From: Prado023 sp049688395
GTDB lineage: Bacteria > Actinomycetota > Actinomycetes > S36-B12 > CAIYMF01
NCBI GenBank assembly: GCA_049688395.1
Contig: JBAVKQ010000367.1
Location: 1-23,665, forward strand
Direction of reading: 5' to 3'
Length of the DNA: 23,665 nt
Shown: one piece after another, positions 7,828 to 14,759 of the stretch
Layout of the letters: each line of letters starts with the position of its first letter
Position numbering within the stretch: position 1 is the first letter of the stretch
Program-made: the position numbers and the translations under genes
The notes under the pieces: generated by a model
What the model was told of the DNA's origin: nothing
Database searches by the model: none
The model's input: the letters and a program-made list of their open reading frames with translations, nothing else

Positions 7828-10824
7828 TCAGCCAGCCACCTGCACGAGGGTCAGGCCCATGATCTCGTCGGCGTTGCTGTGCGAGATCGCGCCCAGGTAG
7901 TCGGTCCCGGCCGTCAGATCCGACCAGCTGAACCCGATGCGCTCGACCGAGCCGATCGTGGCCGACGACGGTGCGCTGTCGACCGTCAGGGTGCCGGTGC
8001 TCGGTGCGACCGGCACGTCCCAGAACTGCACTGTGTACGGCAGCGGCGCAGAGGGCACCGACCAGCCGTGCACGACCAGTGTGTACGTGTCGTCGGCCGG
8101 CAGCGTCAGTTCGATCGTCTCATCCGTTCCTCCGTTCGTGCTGGAGGCGACGACCTCGCCGTCGGAGTTCTCGAGGTAGAGGTCCAGGTCGTCGGCGCCG
8201 GGTATCTGCAACGACCACCGGGCGAACGCCGAGCTGTTGACCGGGAACTCGATCCGACCCACGCCTGCGCCGTCGTCCGTGGATGGGAACTCCTGGTCCG
8301 GATCCTGTTCGATCACACCGTCGACCGGAGCGTCCGCGGCCAGGCCGTGCGCTGCTGCCGAGTAGGCCCCGGAGTACCCGAAGGTGATGTCCAGCGCGCC
8401 CGAGCCCTCGGTGCCCGTCCCGGACACTGACGGCGGGGCGTTGAACAACGACCCCTTGACCGCGATCGGGCTGCGGGCCGTGTACCCGCCTCCGCGCCAC
8501 TTCAGCGACCCGAAGCGCCACTGCCCCACGGGACCACCGCCGTTGTTGCTGATCGTCACCTCGAAGCTGGCGCTCTGGCCGGGCCGCAGCGTCAGCCGCC
8601 GCGGCGAGACCGTGACGTCGTAGCCCTTCGGGGCATCGACCTTGGCCGACCACCGCACCGTGCGGTTGGCCACGCTGGTGACCGTGCGGGTGACCGTCTG
8701 GGAGCCGGGCAGCTCGGCGATGCCGATCGAGGGCAGGTTCAGGTCACTGGCATCGCTGGGGATGCCGGCCGTGGCCAGGAAGTCGCACGTGTCCGCGGTG
8801 AAGATCGGTTCGCCAGTGCCGCAGGAGAACCCTGCGTACTCCAACAGCCCCGCGTCGTACACCAGGCCCGGCTTGAACGCCGAGCCCTTGCGGTTCACAC
8901 GTCCGGGATCGACGTGGCCCGCGCCCATCGCGAACGGCCCAGCGGCGCTGGTCCGGTCGTTGTCGCGGACCTTCTGGTACGCCGTGGTCATCAGGGCCGA
9001 CTTGGCCATCGCCGCGGTCCAGTCCGGATGCTCCTCCTTGAGCAGGGCGAACAGTCCGGCCACCATCGGGCTGGACATCGAGGTGCCCGCGATCGCCTGG
9101 AACAGCTCGCCCTGCACGGCACCCGGGTCCGGGAACGGCGAGTTGCCGGCCAGGATCTGCACGCCCGGGGCGGTGACGTCGGGCTTGATGAGGTCCTGCG
9201 CGACCGGGTTCGGTCCGCGGGAGGAGAAGATCGCCATGGTCGGGGCGTGCTTCCACGTGGTCAGCTCACCGGTGGTGATCGTGGCCCGCGGCCTGTGCGT
9301 CTCCTTGATGTAGTCCTTCACGACCAGGCCCTCGTCGTAGTCGACGTGCAGGGAGGGCACCGTGTGGGTGTCGGTGAAGAGGTTGTCGTCGTTGGTCGTG
9401 TTGTAGAGGATCATGCCGGCGCCGCCGGCCTGGCTGACGGCCAGGCTCTTCTCGGCGCGACCGACCGAGCCGCGACGGCAGAGCACGATCGTGCCCTTGA
9501 CCTTCGCCGCATCCAGGGTCCCGGGGAGGCACAGGTCGCCACCGGCGAACTCGGCGTCCACCAGCGGCAGGTTCCGCGCGGTGCCCTTGGTGATCGACGC
9601 GCCGCTCACCTTGGTGTTCTTGGACCTGTGATGCGTCTTGTCCCGCCACGGCCAGTAGCCGCTAGTGCCCAGGGTGGCCGTGCCCCCGAAGAAGCGGTCC
9701 TGGGTGCTGGCGCCCACCGTCGTGATCCACGGAACCGAGGCCGGCCCGCCGATCGTGCCCGCGCCCGGACCGTCATTGCCCGCCGAAGTCGCCACGAAGA
9801 CACCGGCGTTCGCCGCGTAGAGGTAGGCGATGTCGTCGACGGAGTTCAGGCTCGGCCCACCGCCCACGGAGTAGTTGATGACGTCCACGCCGTCAGCGAC
9901 AGCCTGGTCGATGCTCGCGGCCAGGTCCGAGTTGAAGCCACCCTGGTTGCCCAGGCCCTTGTAGGCGATGATCTGGGCGCGCGGGGCGATGCCCGAGAGC
10001 GTGCCCAGCGCCTTGCCGAAGATGCTCGCCTTCACGCCGGCGTTGCCCGCAGCCGTGGACGCGGTGTGCGTGCCGTGCCCGTCGTCGTCGCGGGCGGAGT
10101 CGAACTCGTCGGGCGCGGCGCCGATCAGGTTGCGGTAGGTCGCGAGCATCTGCCGGGCGCCGACCAGCTTGTTGTTGCAGGTGAACGGCTTGTCGTTTGC
10201 GTTGTGCGCCGTGTCGCCGAAGTCGCAGGTCGGCGTCTTGGACCCGTTCATCGGGGGGATGTCGGGCTTCGGGTAGCTGCCGTCGTCGGCGAAGCTCGGG
10301 TGCTCGGGCCAGATGCCGCTGTCGATCACGCCCACCACGACGCCCTCACCCTCGAGGCCACTGGACCAGGCCGCACCTCGGCCCGTGAGTCCGAGGAACG
10401 TGCCGGCCGAGTCGGTCTGGAGTTGGCGCAGCTCGTCGGGTTGGACCAGTTTCACGGTCTTCTGCGCCGCCAGGGCCAGCGCCTCGTCGTGGGTGATGGT
10501 CGCCGAGAAGCCGTTGAGGGCGTTGGTGAAGTCCTGGACCTTGTCGGCCGGGTCGGCGCCGACCTCCTCGAGGACCGCCTTGTGGCTCGCGACCAGTCTG
10601 GCCTCCTTGGCCCTGACCTTGGGGGTGCGCAGGTCCTCCACGTCGTTGTCGACGATGAGGGGGTCGGCCTCCATCACGACGATGTAGCTGCCGGTGGTGC
10701 TGACCTCGACAGTCGGGCCCGGGGTCTGGTCGTCGGTCTGCTCGGCGATGGCCGAGGGTGGCAGCGCAAGCCCGGCGAAGGCCAGGGCAGCAGCTGCGGT
10801 GAGTGCGCTGAGTCTGCGAATCAT
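7828..10824 (-). CDS. Secreted subtilisin-like serine protease (S8) with PA, Fn3-like and C-terminal domains
   Basis: A 998-residue exported protease read from ATG 10824; upstream in-frame starts would bury the signal peptide. Residues 1-27 (MIRRLSALTAAAALAFAG... AIA) are a Sec signal. An inhibitor-I9 propeptide follows (GSYIVVMEADPL to about residue 145). The catalytic triad is complete: D168 (VIDSGIW), H250 (DDGHGTHTA) and S582 (GTSMSSPMVAG). A PA domain is inserted between H and S, around residues 385-520 (CLPGTLDAAKVKGTIVLCRRG). After the catalytic domain comes an Fn3-like domain (RTVTSVANRTVRWSAKV, about 705-800). A C-terminal beta-rich region (DLDLYLENSDGEVVASS) resembles PPC pre-peptidase domains. 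The architecture is like plant-type subtilases and lactocepin-like enzymes. It has no cell-wall anchor, so it is probably released and used for protein degradation outside the cell. Confidence 0.93.
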   Translation of the reverse strand: MIRRLSALTAAAALAFAGLALPPSAIAEQTDDQTPGPTVEVSTTGSYIVVMEADPLIVDNDVEDLRTPKVRAKEARLVASHKAVLEEVGADPADKVQDFTNALNGFSATITHDEALALAAQKTVKLVQPDELRQLQTDSAGTFLGLTGRGAAWSSGLEGEGVVVGVIDSGIWPEHPSFADDGSYPKPDIPPMNGSKTPTCDFGDTAHNANDKPFTCNNKLVGARQMLATYRNLIGAAPDEFDSARDDDGHGTHTASTAAGNAGVKASIFGKALGTLSGIAPRAQIIAYKGLGNQGGFNSDLAASIDQAVADGVDVINYSVGGGPSLNSVDDIAYLYAANAGVFVATSAGNDGPGAGTIGGPASVPWITTVGASTQDRFFGGTATLGTSGYWPWRDKTHHRSKNTKVSGASITKGTARNLPLVDAEFAGGDLCLPGTLDAAKVKGTIVLCRRGSVGRAEKSLAVSQAGGAGMILYNTTNDDNLFTDTHTVPSLHVDYDEGLVVKDYIKETHRPRATITTGELTTWKHAPTMAIFSSRGPNPVAQDLIKPDVTAPGVQILAGNSPFPDPGAVQGELFQAIAGTSMSSPMVAGLFALLKEEHPDWTAAMAKSALMTTAYQKVRDNDRTSAAGPFAMGAGHVDPGRVNRKGSAFKPGLVYDAGLLEYAGFSCGTGEPIFTADTCDFLATAGIPSDASDLNLPSIGIAELPGSQTVTRTVTSVANRTVRWSAKVDAPKGYDVTVSPRRLTLRPGQSASFEVTISNNGGGPVGQWRFGSLKWRGGGYTARSPIAVKGSLFNAPPSVSGTGTEGSGALDITFGYSGAYSAAAHGLAADAPVDGVIEQDPDQEFPSTDDGAGVGRIEFPVNSSAFARWSLQIPGADDLDLYLENSDGEVVASSTNGGTDETIELTLPADDTYTLVVHGWSVPSAPLPYTVQFWDVPVAPSTGTLTVDSAPSSATIGSVERIGFSWSDLTAGTDYLGAISHSNADEIMGLTLVQVAG

Positions 10825-11088
10825 CTGGAGCGTCTCCCGGTTCGAGGCGGAACCATGGCGCTCGCGGGGCTGGTCGGTCGATCTGCCCATTCGCACCCGC
10901 GAGGTGAAGGGGAATGTACGCCTGATCCGCGGCGGGGTCGCGCCGGGGAGGCTCATCATCGTCGCCAGCGCCCGGCAGGGGTGCGCTCACTTGGGCATGG
11001 TGCGCGGGATCGTGGTCGAAAGCGCCCACCGTGACCGTGACCGAATCCTGGTTCGCGCTTCGCGTGGTCGAACCCGGTGAACTCCGAC

Positions 11089-11171
11089 GGCCCCTTCCCA
11101 CCACAACTCGGCGAACGCCGTCCCACCGATGGTCGGCCCAGGCCCTTTCGACCACAAGTCGGCGAACCGTC
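11089..11171 (+). repeat. Imperfect direct repeats in the protease/thioesterase divergent region
   Basis: The 389-base gap 10825-11213 separates the leftward protease from the rightward thioesterase and holds no convincing gene. Two related copies lie at 11089-11122 and 11141-11171, sharing GGCCC-TT, ACCACAA-TCGGCGAAC and CGTC. The motif GTGGTCGAA also occurs at 11012-11020 and 11064-11072, and in reverse (TTCGACCAC) at 11147-11155. This could be a regulator-binding cluster or a small dispersed repeat. Confidence 0.4.
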
Positions 11172-11200
11172 TCCGCCGGCCCGGCGCTGCGTCCGGGTGG

Positions 11201-11206
11201 GAGCAT
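11201..11206 (+). promoter_or_regulatory. Possible -10 element for leaderless tesB
   Basis: GAGCAT fits NANNNT and ends 7 nt before ATG 11214, the same spacing as for pyrH and the lipoprotein gene. The match to TANNNT is imperfect. Confidence 0.25.
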
Positions 11207-11213
11207 TGCGCCC

Positions 11214-12146
11214 ATGACCGCCCACCCGATCGATGGCCTGCTGCACCTGCTCGATCTCGAGCGCCGGCCGAGCGACGTGTTCGTCGGCATCAGCCACGAC
11301 GTCAGCTACACGCGGATCTTCGGCGGGCAGGTGGCGGCCCAGGCCCTGGTCGCGGCCGGCCGCACGGTCGACCCCGAGCGGCACGTGCACTCGCTGCATG
11401 CGTACTTCCTGCGTCCCGGGGACCCGAAGCAGCCGGTGGAGTTCCACGTGGAGCGGATGCGCGACGGTCGCGGGTTCAGCGTCCGCCGGGTCCTGGCCCA
11501 TCAGCACGGCAAGGTGACGTTCGCGATGAGCGCGTCGTTCCACCTGCCCGAGGCGGCGTCCATCACGCACACGACGTATGCCCCGGAGGTCCCGGCGCCC
11601 GAGGATCTCCCGGCCCTTCGCGACCTGATGGCCCCGCACCTCGAGGCACTGCCGGCGATCATGGTCGAGGCCACGCCCCCGGTCGACATCCGGCCGGTCC
11701 GAGGGTTCGGGCAGCGGCTGATCTCCTGGTGGGGCGATGCGTTCGCCGACCACCCGACCCAGACGGGCGGGCCGGAGAACTCGGGGGAGGACGTGGTGTG
11801 GTTCCGCGCCGAGGGGCCGATGCCCGACGACCCGCTGCTGCACGTCTGCGTGGCCACCTACCTCTCGGATGCGACCCTGCTCGACGCGGTCCAGCGCAAG
11901 CACGGTTTCCACGTCGGGTCCGGGGACCTCGACGTGGCCAGCCTCGATCACGCGATGTGGTTCCACCGGCCCTACCGGGCCGACGAGTGGGCGCTCTACG
12001 TGACCTCGTCACCGGCCGCCGAGGGCGGGCTGGGGTACGCCCGGGGCCGGATGTTCGACGCCGCGGGCGAGCTGATGATCTCGATCACCCAGGAGGGACT
12101 GTTCCGCCGACCGACGCCTCCGGGCGCGCCGCTGGCCCGACCCTGA
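11214..12146 (+). CDS. tesB: Acyl-CoA thioesterase II
   Basis: The 310-residue product hydrolyses acyl-CoA to free acid and CoA. It has the double-hotdog fold of TesB. The first hotdog has LHAYFLRPGDPKQPVEF and FSVRRVLAHQHGKVTF; the second has SLDHAMWFHRPYRADEW and ends in ARGRMFDAAGEL, SITQEGLFR. D219 and Q293 match E. coli TesB D204 and Q278, with identical spacing of 74. The third active-site position is Ser243 (VASLDH) instead of Thr228, a conservative change that keeps the hydroxyl. ATG 11214 (MTAHPIDGLLHLLDLE) is preferred because it aligns with TesB N-termini; the open frame extends upstream to 11031 without protein-like sequence. It marks the last intact housekeeping-type gene before the accessory region. 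Confidence 0.92.
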   Translation: MTAHPIDGLLHLLDLERRPSDVFVGISHDVSYTRIFGGQVAAQALVAAGRTVDPERHVHSLHAYFLRPGDPKQPVEFHVERMRDGRGFSVRRVLAHQHGKVTFAMSASFHLPEAASITHTTYAPEVPAPEDLPALRDLMAPHLEALPAIMVEATPPVDIRPVRGFGQRLISWWGDAFADHPTQTGGPENSGEDVVWFRAEGPMPDDPLLHVCVATYLSDATLLDAVQRKHGFHVGSGDLDVASLDHAMWFHRPYRADEWALYVTSSPAAEGGLGYARGRMFDAAGELMISITQEGLFRRPTPPGAPLARP

Positions 12147-12665
12147 GGACCACTGGTTCGGCTCGGATCGCCTCGTCAAGGTGACCCCGACCGTCCGGTC
12201 CACCGGGTGTCTCGGCGCGAGCCAGATGCGGACGGGCGAGCGCGGCGACCGGCAGGCCGACCAGCGCCGAGACAGACCCCCGCGAGGGACACGAGCGACT
12301 TCGGAGACACAACGACGAAGGTGGCGAGGTCGGCTGCGGCTCTCGAGTTGGTCCGCGACACGGGAGGTAGATCGGCTGAGCGCGTCCATCGTCATGCTCG
12401 TGCGCATCCGCGCTGCGCACGTCACCGGGTCTTTCCGCGTACTCCGGGCGGGTGTCGGACTCCGGCCAGGGGCGCTGGACCTCCACCGCTGCCATCGAGG
12501 AAGGTGCGCCGACCCCAGTGCCGACCGCGGCGCCGCAAGCTGCGAGTTCGGTGTGCCTTCCATCGACGCGTCCACGAGGGCCTGCCGCTGCGTCTGCATG
12601 GCAACGCAATAGCTCAAGGCCCGACAAGTCAAGGCCACTCCGTCATCTGGGACGTGAGCCGCTGG
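12147..12665. other. Gene-free stretch, possibly decayed
   Basis: No convincing gene was found in these 519 bases. Several open frames overlap on both strands, but none has family-like sequence or a ribosome binding site. On - there are protein-like fragments in different frames (for example MQTQRQALVDASMEGTPNSQ near 12600 and AADLATFVVVSPKSLVSL near 12330). This suggests remains of one or more genes broken by frameshifts, but I could not identify them. Confidence 0.35.
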
Positions 12666-13618
12666 TCAGGCCCTGCTCAGTGCGCGCATCCGTCTGATGG
12701 CCGATCGGAACTCCATGAGGTATCGAGTGGGGGAGAAGTCCTGCTGCCAGCGGGGGTCACCGACTGCCGGATCGGTGCCGACCGTGTCTACCACCACGCC
12801 ATACGGCAGCCCCAGGGTCGCCACGGCGGCAGCATGCTGGGCAGGGACGTAGATCGGCGTCGTCACCGCCAAGATCTTCTGCCCGCGCCGCAGGCCGGCT
12901 AGTTCCTCGGCCAAGAACCGGTAGGCGTCCGCCGTGTCGGCGCGCCGGATCCAAGGCTGGGAGGACGGGGCGGCCACGACCGAAGCCGCCAGACCGTTCG
13001 ATCCCCGGTACTCGTGAACCGACCAGCTTCCACCAAGATTGTCCTCCGCCGCCCCGCGGGTGGCGACGGCGTGCCCCAAGCCGAACGCCTCGCGCACGCC
13101 AGCATCCAGGGCAACGAACTCGCTGTCGAGATGGCCGAGCCCGGCCCTTCCAGCCATGGCTGCCTCCTCGTCGCTGAACGGCCGATGCCCACCCAAGCCG
13201 ATGAATGAACTCGATTCGATCACCCCCGAATTGAGCAGGTGTGCTGCGTACGCCGGTCGGACGAAGCAGGCGCGGATCAGGCCACCGAGTGCCAGGACAT
13301 GGTCATACTCCACGAACCGTGGCAGCTGTGCGGTCCGCATCCCAGGCGATCTGCGGCGACCCGCACCGCGGCCTCCTGGGCCGGGCCCAGTGGGAGGTTC
13401 CCGGTCTCGTCGCGTTCCAACACCCCTTTTCGGGCATCCCAACGGTCGGAGAACCTGTCGAGCCATGCCAGCCGGTCGGACGTGTCCGTGGGGAGCTCGC
13501 AGGGATCCCCACCGAAAACCGCGACCAGGTCAGCCCAGACCGGGTCGTGAGCCCAGATAGTCAGATCCTCGGCGAGGGTGGGTCCCGCCCCGGGCAGGGT
13601 CGGAGGGGTTCTGGTCAC
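12666..13618 (-). pseudogene. Frameshifted uncharacterised actinobacterial protein (possible DUF218-like fold)
   Basis: One protein appears split over two frames. From GTG 13618 the first frame reads LAEDLTIWAHDPVWADLVAVFGGDP and continues to AAVRVAADRLG near 13345. It then runs into unrelated sequence and stops at 13277. The continuation lies in the next frame from about 13340: LPRFVEYDHVLALGGLIRAC, LGGHRPFSDEEAAMA, SEFVALDAGVREAFGL, then KILAVTTPIYVPAQHAAAV, ending RMRALSRA. The join needs a net loss of one base. The LGG and LGGHRPF motifs with alternating strands recall DUF218/YdcF-like proteins, but this is tentative. I recall similar unnamed proteins of about 320 residues in Actinobacteria. 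The GTG overlaps the previous stop (GTGA), so it was in an operon with the upstream ORF. Two overlapping real genes, or a sequencing error, are alternatives. Confidence 0.55.
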
Positions 13619-13922
13619 GAGTTCGAGCCTGCCTCACGAAGGGCCAATTGCAGGGCCGGCAGGTCGTTGACTCGGAAGTCTTCCAGGGTGCGCGCAGCTG
13701 TCTTCCCGCGACCCCCTCGTGACTCGTGCACCTGCAACTGGGCCAACTCCGCGAGTCCGGGCGGGAGGTTCGCAGTGCGGACGACAGCGTCGTCAGCACC
13801 CAGCGGAAGATGTCCACGATGGGCTCGACCGAGTCCCGGTCCTTGGACGAGTAGGAGATGAAGAAGTCCCGGACCCGGGTCCGCCCCTCGATTGATCCTG
13901 TCGCCACAGTACCTGCACCCAC
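13615..13922 (-). pseudogene. TIR-domain N-terminus joined out of frame to another protein's C-terminus
   Basis: From GTG 13922 the frame reads RDFFISYSSKDRDSVEPIV followed by DIFRWV. This is the first strand, BB-side loop start and first helix of a TIR domain, the NADase/signalling module common in bacterial immunity. After about 41 residues the TIR pattern is lost. A different frame is protein-like from about 13800: GADDAVVRTANLPPGLAEL, then QVHESRGGRGKTAARTLEDF and LPALQLALREAGSNS, stopping at 13615. The catalytic part of TIR (the glutamate region) is absent, so no NADase activity is expected. The frame change equals a net loss of one base. The C-terminal piece is translationally coupled to the next gene (GTGA overlap). 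Either a recombination scar or a frameshifted fusion explains it; I cannot identify the C-terminal part. Confidence 0.5.
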
Positions 13923-13956
13923 CGAGCGCCACGTCCGCCCGTCACGTCAGCAGGGA

Positions 13957-13971
13957 GTCAGCGGCGCTGAC
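13957..13971. repeat. Perfect 15-bp palindrome
   Basis: GTCAGCGGCGCTGAC has two 7-base arms (GTCAGCG/CGCTGAC) around one central base. It lies between the 116-residue gene (stop 14035) and the TIR fragment (start 13922), both on -. It could be an operator or a weak terminator. Nothing else is seen in 13923-14034. Confidence 0.4.
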
Positions 13972-14034
13972 AGTTGATCCATATCGGCCGAATGATGGAT
14001 GTCGTGATCGAGGCAAGGCCTGAGCACCGGACTA

Positions 14035-14385
14035 TCACCTCGGGTAGTCAACGACTTCCGATCCCCCAAAGGTGCGGCATACCTCGAACAGCACGGGGAG
14101 TTCGTCACACGCATCCTTGACGATTCGCTCGTTGCTCAGCAGTGTCGTAACGTCCTGGACCGTTTGAGTTCGGCCCGTGACCATGCCGGCGATTGTGTCG
14201 TCGGGAATGCGAGTCCCCTGCACAGTCACCCAGGTCAGTGGGTAGTCCTCCAAACGGTATCTCGTGACGAGGTTTGACTCCTCGGCAGTGAGCTCCAGTC
14301 GGTACGCAAGGGTGAAGGACACGCCCTTGCTGCCACCGAATCGGCCCTTCACATCCTGCTGGCTACGGCTGATATGCAGTCTCAT
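14035..14385 (-). CDS. Small conserved-looking protein of unknown function
   Basis: The 116-residue product starts at ATG 14385, preceded by GGGGGA at good distance. The N-terminus MRLHISRSQQDVKGRFGG is followed by KGVSFTLAYRLELTAEESNL and VTRYRLEDYPLTWV. This looks like a small beta-rich domain in which a bacterial-type 'xLxIxRSQ' strand leads into 'FxLxxRxxLTxEE'. I recall unnamed proteins of this shape but no known function. There is no signal peptide, membrane segment or catalytic motif. Third-position GC is visibly lower than in the housekeeping block, suggesting transfer. It lies upstream of the TIR remnant on the same strand, so it may once have been part of the same operon. Confidence 0.6.
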   Translation of the reverse strand: MRLHISRSQQDVKGRFGGSKGVSFTLAYRLELTAEESNLVTRYRLEDYPLTWVTVQGTRIPDDTIAGMVTGRTQTVQDVTTLLSNERIVKDACDELPVLFEVCRTFGGSEVVDYPR

Positions 14386-14521
14386 GGTTCCCCCATCAGG
14401 TCGACGTTGGCTGCAAGCCTACGCACCCCGGCGTGTTCGTGCGCAGGGGCCCCGCCTGCGATGGTCCACGGCGAATGAGCGAGGGGGGCGGGTGGGCCCC
14501 GGCCCCTCGCCTGCCGCAATG

Positions 14522-14698
14522 TCAGCAGGTGGGCAGACCCAGATGGCTCTCGGACTTGGTCGTCCACACCGCCGGCACGTGTCCGCGTCCGCCGTTCTGG
14601 TCGATCCCGAACCACAGGGCCGAGGTGAACTGACGAGCGTCGTCCTCGGTGGTGTTGTTGCTCCCGTCCGTGAGCACCCGACCCACAGCCCAGCCCAC
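14522..14698 (-). pseudogene. Possible gene remnant between the small protein and the DrmB-like gene
   Basis: The 374-base gap 14386-14759 has no gene in good condition. On - there is a 58-codon frame from GTG 14698 to TGA 14522-14524 whose product is protein-like (GWAVGRVLTDGSNNTTEDDA, then FTSALWFGIDQNGG and HVPAVWTTKSESHLGLPTC). The frame stays open some 20 codons upstream but has no ATG and no ribosome site. I do not recognise the family. It may be the 3' end of a lost gene. Confidence 0.25.
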
Positions 14699-14759
14699 CG
14701 GGTCGATGCCGGCAGCAGGTCCGGGAGTTCCGGTTACCGCCTGACTTCCTGACTTCCGG

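Noticed and set aside
8914..11034. 706-codon plus-strand open frame opposite the protease gene
   Set aside because: It is an antisense shadow of a protease with complete signal peptide, propeptide and catalytic triad.
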